Positions 52,981 to 62,459 of a stretch of 64,000 bases of DNA are shown one piece after another (position 1 is the stretch's first letter; the number at the start of each line of letters is the position of its first letter). The translations under genes and the position numbers were made by a program. The notes under the pieces were generated by a model. The model was not told where the DNA came from. It saw only the letters and a list, made by a program, of their open reading frames with translations, and did no database searches. This stretch comes from Roseateles_B sp051857535 (GTDB lineage: Bacteria > Pseudomonadota > Gammaproteobacteria > Burkholderiales > Burkholderiaceae_C): assembly GCF_051857535.1 (NCBI RefSeq), contig NZ_JBPZGY010000017.1, forward strand, positions 1-64,000, in the 5' to 3' direction.

Positions 52981-53057
52981 TACAATGGAAGCCCAACAAG
53001 CAGTTGCCATACGTTTTTGTTGGAAGGCGCGTCACCGTTTCGACGTGCCTTTTTTTT
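52981..53057 (+). ncRNA. Candidate small RNA upstream of lepA
   Basis: TACAAT (52981-52986) is a good -10, with only weak -35 similarity. Transcription from about 52993 would begin at a perfect stem CCAACAA (52993-52999)/TTGTTGG (53017-53023). A terminator hairpin follows immediately (53024-53051, one G-U pair) with a T run to 53057. The product would be about 65 nt. The alternative is that the hairpins simply end the mucD transcript. Confidence 0.45.
53024..53057 (+). terminator. Intrinsic terminator upstream of lepA
   Basis: AAGGCGCGTC (53024-53033) pairs with GACGTGCCTT (53042-53051) with one G-U pair and an 8-nt loop; the T run continues to 53057. It ends either the mucD transcript or the small RNA proposed here. 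Confidence 0.85.
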
Positions 53058-53161
53058 ATGTCCGGCACCGCCTCAGAAGAGGCCTTCACATCGCTGCGTG
53101 ACACAAGCTTCTTTTGCGACGGCCCATGCCGTGGCAGCCGGCGAGTGACGCACGACAGAGC

Positions 53162-54970
<1,809 letters not shown>

Positions 54971-54981
54971 ACCACACCTAC

Positions 54982-55956
54982 ATGAGTGCACTGACCGGGA
55001 TTCTCTTCGCGGCGCTGATCGTCTATGGCGGCGGCTGGTATGCGGGGCAATGGACGGGGAATTTCGCCCTGCTGCTGCTGATCCTCACCTCGGTAACCGG
55101 CCTGTACTGGCTGGCCGAGCGTTTTCATTTCCGTCCGGCCCGGGAGAAGGCGGCCGCCGACCTGGAAGCCGCCGACCTGAAGCGCCGCGAGGCGCTGGCA
55201 GCGCAGGGCATTGCCCGGGTGGACGGCGATATCGTCAGCGCCAAGGAGGAGGTGCTGCGCCAGCCCTGGTGGCTGGACTGGACGGCCGGCCTGTTCCCGG
55301 TGATCCTCATCGTCTTCGTGCTGCGTTCCTTCCTGTTCGAACCCTTCAAGATCCCTTCCGGGTCCATGGTTCCGACGTTGCTGGTGGGTGACCTCATCCT
55401 GGTCAACAAGTTCCATTACGGCATCCGGCTGCCGGTGATCAACAAGAAGATCATCAGCAATCACGAGGTGCAGCGGGGTGACGTCATGGTCTTCCGCTAC
55501 CCGGAGGATCCGCGCATGGACTTCATCAAGCGCGTGGTGGGACTGCCTGGCGACGAGATCAGCTACCGCAACCAGCACCTCTACCTCAATGGCCAGTTGG
55601 TGGATGTGAAGCCGGTGGACGCCTACTACGACGAAGACAGCATGCAGATGCGCAACCGCTTCGAGGAAAAGCTGGGGGAGAGACCGCACAAGCTGCTGGT
55701 CGACCTGAACCGACAGCAGTTCTTCCGGCCGGATCGCAAGGACGGGCCTTTTCCCTACCAGGATCACTGCACCTACAACGCCGAGGGCTTGACTTGCAAG
55801 GTGCCGGCGGGACACTACTTCATGCTGGGGGACAACCGGGACAATTCCCGCGACTCGCGTTTCTGGGGTTTCGTGCCGGATGAGAACATCGTCGGCAAGG
55901 CCTTTGCCGTCTGGATGAACTTCAGCAATCCCAAACGCATTGGTTTCTTTGACTGA
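54982..55956 (+). CDS. lepB: Signal peptidase I
   Basis: Encodes 324 aa. Two N-terminal transmembrane helices (about 2-20 and 27-45) and a third near 100-115 precede the periplasmic protease domain. The Ser-Lys dyad is S128 (I-P-S-G-S-M) and K183 (FIKRVVGLPGD). G-D-N-R-D-N-S-x-D-S-R-F-W-G is the box E motif. It cleaves Sec and Tat signal peptides, including that expected on the surface protein at 10622. It lies 11 bp after lepA. Confidence 0.97.
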   Translation: MSALTGILFAALIVYGGGWYAGQWTGNFALLLLILTSVTGLYWLAERFHFRPAREKAAADLEAADLKRREALAAQGIARVDGDIVSAKEEVLRQPWWLDWTAGLFPVILIVFVLRSFLFEPFKIPSGSMVPTLLVGDLILVNKFHYGIRLPVINKKIISNHEVQRGDVMVFRYPEDPRMDFIKRVVGLPGDEISYRNQHLYLNGQLVDVKPVDAYYDEDSMQMRNRFEEKLGERPHKLLVDLNRQQFFRPDRKDGPFPYQDHCTYNAEGLTCKVPAGHYFMLGDNRDNSRDSRFWGFVPDENIVGKAFAVWMNFSNPKRIGFFD

Positions 55957-56002
55957 GCCGTTCGCGGATACTGCGGGGCTTTCTGTTCTGCGAGGAGAGG
56001 CA

Positions 56003-56362
56003 ATGAGGCGTGCGCACCGTCACCAGTCTGGCGTGAGCTTGATGGGCCTGCTGTTCTGGGCCGTGGTACTGTCCTTCACGGGCCTGATTGCAGCCCGCAC
56101 CATCCCGACCGTGATGGAGTACTACACGATCCAGCACGCGGTGGACAAGATCGCGCGCGGCAATCCGGCCACCGTGCCTCTGGCCCGGGCGGAGTTCGAA
56201 CGCATCAAGCAGGTCGAATACTCCATCACCAGCATCGGTCCTGAGGACCTGGTGATCACCAAGGAAGACGAGAAGGTCCGCATCAGCTTCGCCTACGACA
56301 AGCAGGTGGAACTGTTCGGCTCGGTGTCCCTGCTGATCAAGTACGAGGGGCGGTCTCGCTGA
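56003..56362 (+). CDS. DUF4845 small membrane protein
   Basis: Encodes 119 aa. A pilin-like N-terminus (H-R-H-Q-S-G-V-S-L-M-G-L-L-F-W) begins one transmembrane helix and leads to a periplasmic domain. The position between lepB and rnc is the standard place of DUF4845 proteins in beta- and gammaproteobacteria. Function is unknown. AGGAGAGG precedes the ATG at 56003 by a few bases, which supports this start over upstream ones. Confidence 0.85.
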   Translation: MRRAHRHQSGVSLMGLLFWAVVLSFTGLIAARTIPTVMEYYTIQHAVDKIARGNPATVPLARAEFERIKQVEYSITSIGPEDLVITKEDEKVRISFAYDKQVELFGSVSLLIKYEGRSR

Positions 56363-56378
56363 GTCCGCTGCCAGCGTC

Positions 56379-57083
56379 ATGAGCCATCCCATGGATGCCC
56401 TGCAGTCGAGGCTGGGCTACCAATTCAAGGACAGCGGTCTGCTGCAGCGGGCCGTGACCCACCGCAGCTTCGGCACCGACCACAACGAACGCCTGGAGTT
56501 CCTGGGTGACGCGGTGCTGAGCCTGGCCGTGTCCAGCCTGCTTTACGAGCGCTATGCCGGCTCGGACGAGGGCGACCTCACTCGCATCCGTGCCCACCTG
56601 GTGCGCGAGGAGAGCCTGCACAAGCTGGCGCTGGGCCTGGAGCTGCCCCAGGTGCTGCGCATGAGCGAGGGCGAGGCCCGGGGCGGCGGTGCACAGCGTG
56701 CTTCCATCCTTGCCGATGCCACCGAGGCCATCATCGGCGCGGCCTTCGTGGACGGCGGCTATGCAGCGGCCCGGGAAATCGTGCGTCGCCTGTTGGGTGA
56801 GCTGATCAACACCTCGGCCAGCGATACCTGGGCCAAGGACGCCAAGACGGCGCTGCAGGAGTGGCTGCAGGCGCGTCGCCTGGCCGTACCCAGCTACCGC
56901 ATCATCGAGACCCGCGGCCAGGCGCACAACCAGACCTTCGAAGTCGAGTGTGCCGTGCCTGCCCTGGGTCTGGCCAAGCGCGGTGAAGGTCGCTCGCGCC
57001 GTACTGCCGAACAGGACGCTGCCAAGCGTATGCTTGCGGAACTGGTGGCGCGAGACAAGCCCGGGTCCGCGCTGTCATCCTGA
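56379..57083 (+). CDS. rnc: Ribonuclease III
   Basis: Encodes 234 aa. The catalytic signature NERLEFLGDAVL is near residue 30-41, a later D-A-T-E-A-I-I-G-A holds the second metal site, and a double-stranded RNA-binding domain ends the protein (ALQEWLQARRL ... FEVEC ... SRRTAEQDAAKRML). It processes rRNA precursors and structured RNA. It is followed by era after 121 bp. Confidence 0.97.
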   Translation: MSHPMDALQSRLGYQFKDSGLLQRAVTHRSFGTDHNERLEFLGDAVLSLAVSSLLYERYAGSDEGDLTRIRAHLVREESLHKLALGLELPQVLRMSEGEARGGGAQRASILADATEAIIGAAFVDGGYAAAREIVRRLLGELINTSASDTWAKDAKTALQEWLQARRLAVPSYRIIETRGQAHNQTFEVECAVPALGLAKRGEGRSRRTAEQDAAKRMLAELVARDKPGSALSS

Positions 57084-57204
57084 GGGCTCAGAGCCTTGAC
57101 GCACCGACACCGCGTGCCGCAGCCATCCACCACCAGTCCCCAAGCGGGCCACGGCCCGCGACATTCCCATGCGCCGCCCAGCGGGCGCACCAAAGGTCAT
57201 TGAC

Positions 57205-58113
57205 ATGAACGACACCGCGCCTGAGTCCGGGCTGCCGCAACGCTGCGGCCTCATCGCCATCGTGGGCCGCCCCAATGTGGGCAAGTCCACCCTTCTGAAT
57301 GCGCTCGTGGGCCAGAAGGTCAGCATCACCTCGGACAAGGCCCAGACCACACGCCATCGCATCACCGGCGTACGCACGCTGGATGAAGCGCAGTTCGTGT
57401 TCGTGGACACCCCAGGTTTCCAGACCAAGCACAACGCGGCGCTGAACCGCAACCTGAACCGCACGGTCCATGGTGTGCTGGCCGATGTGGACCTGGTGCT
57501 CTTTGTCGTCGAAGCCGGTCGCTTCGGCCTGGATGATGCCAAGGTCCTGGCCCTGCTGCCCGAGAACAAGCCGGTGGTGCTGATCGCCAACAAGCTGGAT
57601 GCCGTGCACCGCCGCGCCGAGCTGGCGCCCTGGCTCAAGAGCATGGCCGAGCGCCGCAATTTTGCGGAGTTCGTGCCCCTGTCGGCCCGCAAGGAAGCCG
57701 ACGTCACGCGCCTGTTCAAGATCCTCAAGCCCTACCTGCCGGAGCAGGGCTGGTTCTATGACGAGGACGCGCTGACCGACCGCTCGGAGCGCTTCCTGGC
57801 CACCGAGATCATCCGCGAGAAGCTCTTCCGCCTGACCGGCGATGAACTGCCCTACACCTCCACCGTCGTCATCGACAAGTGGGAAGACGAGGGTGAGTTG
57901 CGCCGGATCTCGGCCTCCATCGTGGTCGAGCGCGACGCGCACAAGGGCATGATCATCGGCCAGGGCGGTGAGCGTCTGAAGCGCATAGGTTCCGAGGCCC
58001 GCCAGGAGCTGGAGCACCTGATGGATGGCCGGGTCTTCCTGGAGCTGTGGGTCAAGGTCCGCTCTGGTTGGGCGGACAACGAAGAGCACCTGCGCACCTA
58101 TGGCTACGAGTGA
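57205..58113 (+). CDS. era: GTPase Era
   Basis: Encodes 302 aa from ATG 57205; ATG 57169 is possible. The G1 loop GRPNVGKST is at about 21-29; D-T-P-G-F-Q and N-K-L-D follow, and the C-terminal KH domain contains GMIIGQGGERLKRIG. Era binds 16S rRNA 3' end during 30S maturation. The rnc-era-recO order is conserved. Confidence 0.97.
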   Translation: MNDTAPESGLPQRCGLIAIVGRPNVGKSTLLNALVGQKVSITSDKAQTTRHRITGVRTLDEAQFVFVDTPGFQTKHNAALNRNLNRTVHGVLADVDLVLFVVEAGRFGLDDAKVLALLPENKPVVLIANKLDAVHRRAELAPWLKSMAERRNFAEFVPLSARKEADVTRLFKILKPYLPEQGWFYDEDALTDRSERFLATEIIREKLFRLTGDELPYTSTVVIDKWEDEGELRRISASIVVERDAHKGMIIGQGGERLKRIGSEARQELEHLMDGRVFLELWVKVRSGWADNEEHLRTYGYE

Positions 58114-58132
58114 GCGGCTGCGGCGGCCCTGA

Positions 58133-58912
58133 ATGGTCATCCGCGCTCCTCGACAGGCCAGCACGCAGCCAGCTTTCGTGCTGCATCACTACGACTGGAG
58201 CGAGACCAGTCTCATCCTGGACCTCTTCACCCGTGAGCAGGGGCGGCTGGCCGTGGTCGCCAAGGGTGCGAAGCGGCCTTATTCCCAGCTCCGATCCGTG
58301 CTGCTGCCATTCCAGCGCCTGCTGGTGGGTCTCGGCAAGGCCGCGCGGGACGAGCGCAGCGAGACTGAGGTCCAGACCTTGCGCAGTGCCGAATGGGCTG
58401 GGGGCCATACGCTGCCGGGCGGTGCGGCCCTGTTCGCCGGCTATTACCTCAACGAGTTGCTGCTGAAGCTGATGGCCCGGCAGGACCCGCATCCGCGGAT
58501 CTTCGACGCCTACGCGGCCACCCTGCCGCTGCTGCGCGAGGACGAGGACCAGCGCAGCCAGGCCGCCCTGCGTGCCTTTGAGCTGCGATTGCTGGCCGAC
58601 CTGGGCCTGCTGCCCGACTTGAGCATGGTCACGCAGACACAGCGCGCGCTGGAGCCGGAGCGGCTCTACATGCTGAGCGCCGAGATGGGCGTCTGCAGCC
58701 TGAGCCACGAGGCCCCGGCCTTCGGTGCGATGCAGCTGGTGCAGCTGCAAGCGGCCTTGCTGCATGGTTCGCAGGCCGCCCTGCAGCAGGCCTGCTTCGA
58801 CTGCCTGCCCTCGCTCAAGGCCTGCCTGCGCGGCCTGCTTCACTATCATCTGGGCCACAAGCCGCTGCGAACGCGGGCGGTGATGCTGGATCTGCAAAAA
58901 CTGCTGGACTGA
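58133..58912 (+). CDS. recO: DNA repair protein RecO
   Basis: Encodes 259 aa. It has an N-terminal OB fold (AFVLHHYDWSETSLILDLFTREQGRLAVVAKGAKRP) and a helical C-terminal domain (A-G-Y-Y-L-N-E-L-L-L-K-L). It lacks the zinc cysteine cluster in many other RecO proteins. It acts with RecR in loading RecA at gaps. It lies 19 bp after era and 4 bp before pdxJ. Confidence 0.94.
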   Translation: MVIRAPRQASTQPAFVLHHYDWSETSLILDLFTREQGRLAVVAKGAKRPYSQLRSVLLPFQRLLVGLGKAARDERSETEVQTLRSAEWAGGHTLPGGAALFAGYYLNELLLKLMARQDPHPRIFDAYAATLPLLREDEDQRSQAALRAFELRLLADLGLLPDLSMVTQTQRALEPERLYMLSAEMGVCSLSHEAPAFGAMQLVQLQAALLHGSQAALQQACFDCLPSLKACLRGLLHYHLGHKPLRTRAVMLDLQKLLD

Positions 58913-58916
58913 TGTC

Positions 58917-59699
58917 ATGAATCCCCTGGTCGCTCCCGAAGCCCTGCGCCACGACGGCCGTTGCGCCCTGTCCGTCAACGTCAACAAGGTGGCGCTGCTG
59001 CGCAACACCCGGCACCTGGGCATTCCCAGCGTGACCCGTGCCGCCGAGCTGTGCCTGCAGGCCGGCGCCCAGGGCATCACCGTGCATCCCCGGCCGGATG
59101 GTCGCCACATCCGCACCGAAGACGTCCACGAGCTGGCTGCCCTGATGAAGGGCTGGCCCCAGGCCGAGTACAACATCGAGGGCAACCCCACCCAGAACCT
59201 GATGGACTTCGTGCGCCAGCTGCGGCCGGACCAGGTCACCTTCGTCCCTGACGCCGAGGATCAGTTCACCTCGGACCATGGCTGGAACCTGCCGGCCGAC
59301 ATGGATCGCCTGCGCCCACTGATTGCCGAATGCAAGGCCCTGGGCGTGCGGGTGAGCCTCTTCATGGACCCGATCCCGGCGGCCATGGCCCATGTCGCGG
59401 CGCTTGGCGCTGACCGCATCGAGCTCTACACCGAGACCTTCGCCAGCGCCTTCGGCACGGCACGGGAGGCCGAGGTGCTGGCCGGGTTCACCGCAACCGC
59501 CGAAGCCGCGCTGGCCGTGGGCCTGGGCATCAATGCCGGCCATGACCTCAATCGCCCCAATCTGACCGCCTTCCTCAAGGCCGTGCCGGGCGTGATGGAA
59601 GTTTCCATCGGCCATGCCCTGATCGCCGATGCCCTGGAGCTGGGCTATGCCGAGACCGTGCGCGACTACCAGCGCAGCATCCAGCGCGCCTATGCCTGA
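58917..59699 (+). CDS. pdxJ: Pyridoxine 5'-phosphate synthase PdxJ
   Basis: Encodes 260 aa. A TIM barrel: LSVNVNKVALLRNTR, GITVHPRPDGRHI, EYNIEGNP, V-T-F-V-P-D, and GHDLNRPNL with I-G-H-A-L at the phosphate site. It condenses 1-deoxyxylulose-5-P with 3-amino-2-oxopropyl phosphate to PNP. Vitamin B6 is needed by the DegT aminotransferase in this window, among many enzymes. It is in the standard recO-pdxJ-acpS order. Confidence 0.97.
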   Translation: MNPLVAPEALRHDGRCALSVNVNKVALLRNTRHLGIPSVTRAAELCLQAGAQGITVHPRPDGRHIRTEDVHELAALMKGWPQAEYNIEGNPTQNLMDFVRQLRPDQVTFVPDAEDQFTSDHGWNLPADMDRLRPLIAECKALGVRVSLFMDPIPAAMAHVAALGADRIELYTETFASAFGTAREAEVLAGFTATAEAALAVGLGINAGHDLNRPNLTAFLKAVPGVMEVSIGHALIADALELGYAETVRDYQRSIQRAYA

Positions 59700-59794
59700 G
59701 CTTCGCGAGGCGCGGGCGGCAGACCTGGCGACGCACTCGCAGCGGGTCGGTCGCGCGTTGCCTTGGGCCCGAACCTGGACGAGGGAGCCTCGAC

Positions 59795-60208
59795 ATGATC
59801 TACGGCATCGGTACTGACGTCTGCGACATCCGTCGCATCGCCGACACCCTGCAGCGCCGCGGCCCGCGCTTCGCTGAGAAAGTGCTGGGGCCGCATGAGA
59901 TCGAGGTCTTCCGCGATCGCAGCGCCCGTGTCGAGGCCCGCGGCATCGCCTATCTGGCCACCCGCTTTTCCGCCAAGGAGGCCTTCTCCAAGGCGATTGG
60001 CCTGGGCATGCGCATGCCCATGAACTGGCGCGACTGCGAAATCGTCAAGGCCGCCAGCGGCAAGCCCGAGATCCGCCTGCATGGCGCCCTCAAGGGCTGG
60101 TTCGAGGCGCGCGGCCTGCAGGCCCATGTGAGCGTCAGCGACGAATCGGACTACGCCACCTCCTTCGTCGTCGTTGAGACGCGCCCCGAGTCTTCTTCCA
60201 GGAGCTGA
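59795..60208 (+). CDS. acpS: Holo-[acyl-carrier-protein] synthase
   Basis: Encodes 137 aa. It transfers 4'-phosphopantetheine from CoA to ACP. Signatures: I-Y-G-I-G-T-D-V-C-D-I-R-R-I at the start, with the metal Asp, and F-S-A-K-E-A-F-S-K-A-I-G in the middle. It lies 95 bp after pdxJ and 4 bp before nagZ. Its substrate AcpP is encoded at 48879. Confidence 0.96.
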   Translation: MIYGIGTDVCDIRRIADTLQRRGPRFAEKVLGPHEIEVFRDRSARVEARGIAYLATRFSAKEAFSKAIGLGMRMPMNWRDCEIVKAASGKPEIRLHGALKGWFEARGLQAHVSVSDESDYATSFVVVETRPESSSRS

Positions 60209-60212
60209 ACCG

Positions 60213-61283
60213 ATGGACATGCTGCATCACGCCCCCCTCATGCTGGACATCGCCGGCACCGCCTTGAGCCCGCATGAGCGTGAGCGCCTGAGCCACCCGC
60301 TGGTGGGTGGGCTCATCCTCTTCGCCCGCAACTTCGAGAGCCGGGCTCAGCTGACGGCCTTGTGTGGCGAGCTCAAGTCCCTGCGGCCCGACCTGCTCAT
60401 TGCAGTGGATCAGGAGGGCGGCCGTGTCCAGCGCTTGCGCAGCGATGGCTTCACGCCCTTGCCGGCCATGCGTGCTCTGGGCGAGTTGTGGATGAAGGAC
60501 GCCCTGCGTGCCACGCAGGTCGCCACGGCCCTGGGCTATGTCATGGCCATGGAGCTGCGGGCCTGCGGCGTGGACCTGAGCTTCGCGCCGGTGCTGGACC
60601 TCGACTACGGCGAGAGCTCCGTGATCGGTGATCGCAGCTTCCATCGTGACCCGCGTGTGGTCGCGATGCTGGCCAAGAGCGTCGCCCAGGGCCAGCTGAT
60701 CGCCGGCATGGGTGCCTGCGGCAAGCACTTTCCCGGCCATGGCTTCGTGAAGGCCGATTCGCACGTGGACGTGCCCGTTGACAAGCGAAGCCTCAGAGCC
60801 ATCCTCGCCGAGGACGCCAAGCCCTTCGAATGGCTGCACCTGAGTCTGGCCGCGGTGATGCCGGCCCATGTGATCTATCCCAAGGTCGATGCAAGGCCGG
60901 CGGGCTTCTCCTCACGCTGGCTGCAGGAGATCTTGCGCGAGCGCCTGGGCTTCGCCGGCCTCGTCTTCAGCGACGACCTGGGCATGCGTGGCGCACGCGT
61001 ACTGGAAGGCCGCGAGATTGGCTTTGCCGAAGCTGCCATCACGGCCCTGCATGCAGGCTGTGACATCGCCCTGCTGTGCAACCAGTCAATGGAGGAGGGC
61101 GGTCGCGTGCTGGACGAGGTGCTGCAGTCCCTGGAGGATGCTGCCCTGCAGGGGCGCTGGCAGCCCAGCATGGAAAGCGAGGGGCGGCGCCAGCGCCTGC
61201 TCTCGCAGCACGCCCCGCTCAGCTGGGACGAACTGATGCATGAGCCGGGCTATCACCTGGCCTTGCAGCAGTTGAACTTCTAG
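60213..61283 (+). CDS. nagZ: Beta-N-acetylhexosaminidase NagZ
   Basis: Encodes 356 aa. It is a GH3 enzyme that removes GlcNAc from anhydro-muropeptides in peptidoglycan recycling. Family blocks: VGGLILFARNF, AVDQEGGRVQRL, GKHFPGHG (general acid/base His region) and V-F-S-D-D-L-G-M, which holds the nucleophile Asp. It is cytoplasmic, with no signal peptide. It ends the operon and is convergent with the next gene. Confidence 0.96.
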   Translation: MDMLHHAPLMLDIAGTALSPHERERLSHPLVGGLILFARNFESRAQLTALCGELKSLRPDLLIAVDQEGGRVQRLRSDGFTPLPAMRALGELWMKDALRATQVATALGYVMAMELRACGVDLSFAPVLDLDYGESSVIGDRSFHRDPRVVAMLAKSVAQGQLIAGMGACGKHFPGHGFVKADSHVDVPVDKRSLRAILAEDAKPFEWLHLSLAAVMPAHVIYPKVDARPAGFSSRWLQEILRERLGFAGLVFSDDLGMRGARVLEGREIGFAEAAITALHAGCDIALLCNQSMEEGGRVLDEVLQSLEDAALQGRWQPSMESEGRRQRLLSQHAPLSWDELMHEPGYHLALQQLNF

Positions 61284-61326
61284 GCGGCCGGCGCGCAATG
61301 GCCGTGCAGCGCGCGCCAGCCTGACC

Positions 61327-62355
61327 TCAGGCCGCGGCCTTGCCCGTCTTGGTTGGCGTGGCCGGCTTGGCCTTGGGGCCCGCCCCCTTGGCCCGGGCGG
61401 CGGGCTCCGAGCGGCCCTCGGAGTTCACCTGGACCTGCATGTCCATGTCCATGCGATGACCTTCGGGCAGGGGCATCTGCATCTGCACGCTCATGTCCAG
61501 GTCATTGCGCAGCGGGAGGCGGTCGGCCAGGCGCAGATGCAGGCGGCCGGAGCCGGTGCCGTTGAGCACCATGCTCAGCGAGCGTGGGGCCTGCGCGCCA
61601 TCGGCGCTGGCGGCGGCGCTGGCGGCGGACGGCGGCAGTGGCAAATCCATCTTGAAGTCCATCGCGGCAGCGATGTCGAAGAAGGCCACGCCGGACTCGA
61701 CCTTGACCAGGGTGTAGCGCGCGTTCACCTTGCCCGCATTGCTGCCGGCAGGGGTGTTGGGCAGCGGCAGGTTCAGCTCCAGCGGCATCTCCAGCGACTC
61801 GCCCACGCGGAGCTGGGCGCCTTCGAACTTGGCGAGAGCGTCGAAGGTCTTGCGGAAGGCCTTCTCCAGCAAGTCCGGGGGCATCTTGATCTCGGCGGCG
61901 CCCGACCAGCGAATGTTCTCGTAGCGGCCGTCGACGAGCAGGGCGCTGAACTGCATCTCGGGCATGCCTTTGGCCGGAGCCCCGGGCAGTAGGTCGCCAT
62001 CGCTATTGCGCAGCTCCATCTTCGAAGACTCGATCCGCGCAGTCACGGGGATGCGCTGCTGGGCATCGGCGGCACCCGTCTGCAGGCGTTGGTGCAGCTG
62101 CATGCTGACAGTCAAGGGCATCTTGATGGCCCCCAGCTTGCCGCGCAGTTGCTGCACCTCTTCGTCGCTGGCGCCTGGCCGGGGCTTGAGCTTCATGTCG
62201 GTGACCATCTTCACGCGGACATCCTGCACCTGCTGCGACTGGGCCAGCGGCAGCAGCGACAAGGTGATGGGGCTCTCCTCCGCCAGGCTGAGCCCGGGGG
62301 CTGTGGCGAGGCCGATGACAGCCAGCGGCAGCAGCCGGCGCAAGATCTTGGACAT
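61327..62355 (-). CDS. Secreted hypothetical protein
   Basis: Encodes 342 aa with a signal peptide (MSKILRRLLPLAVIGLATAP, cleaved near L-S-L-A-E). The body is mostly beta-strand-like, with several amphipathic strands (V-Q-D-V-R-V-K-M-V-T-D-M-K-L-K and L-D-M-S-V-Q-M-Q-M) and an Ala-rich insertion. The C-terminal 30 residues are an Ala/Lys/Pro tail. I do not recognise a family. It should be periplasmic. It lies downstream of a terminator for the POT gene, so it probably has its own promoter. Confidence 0.7.
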   Translation of the reverse strand: MSKILRRLLPLAVIGLATAPGLSLAEESPITLSLLPLAQSQQVQDVRVKMVTDMKLKPRPGASDEEVQQLRGKLGAIKMPLTVSMQLHQRLQTGAADAQQRIPVTARIESSKMELRNSDGDLLPGAPAKGMPEMQFSALLVDGRYENIRWSGAAEIKMPPDLLEKAFRKTFDALAKFEGAQLRVGESLEMPLELNLPLPNTPAGSNAGKVNARYTLVKVESGVAFFDIAAAMDFKMDLPLPPSAASAAASADGAQAPRSLSMVLNGTGSGRLHLRLADRLPLRNDLDMSVQMQMPLPEGHRMDMDMQVQVNSEGRSEPAARAKGAGPKAKPATPTKTGKAAA

Positions 62356-62384
62356 GAATCCCTCCCTGTTGAATCTGTAGGTAA

Positions 62385-62423
62385 AACAAAACCGGCCTGC
62401 CCCTCTGGGGGGGGCAGGCCGGT
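62385..62423 (-). terminator. Intrinsic terminator of the POT transporter gene
   Basis: On the minus strand ACCGGCCTGCCCC pairs with GGGGCAGGCCGGT around a 7-nt loop and is followed by T-rich sequence (TTTGTTTTA). The 13-bp stem is perfect. It lies 37 bp after the stop of the transporter gene. Confidence 0.88.
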
Positions 62424-62459
62424 GGCATCTTAGGTGAAGTCGTCAGGGAGGCTGGCCGT

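Larger units (their letters stand above)
52613..53161. other. 549-bp intergenic region between mucD and lepA
   Basis: No protein gene is supported. It contains a long inverted repeat at 52807-52836, a TACAAT-type -10 at 52981-52986, two adjacent hairpins at 52993-53057 and, after that, the presumed lepA promoter/leader. Each of the first elements is listed separately. Confidence 0.6.
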
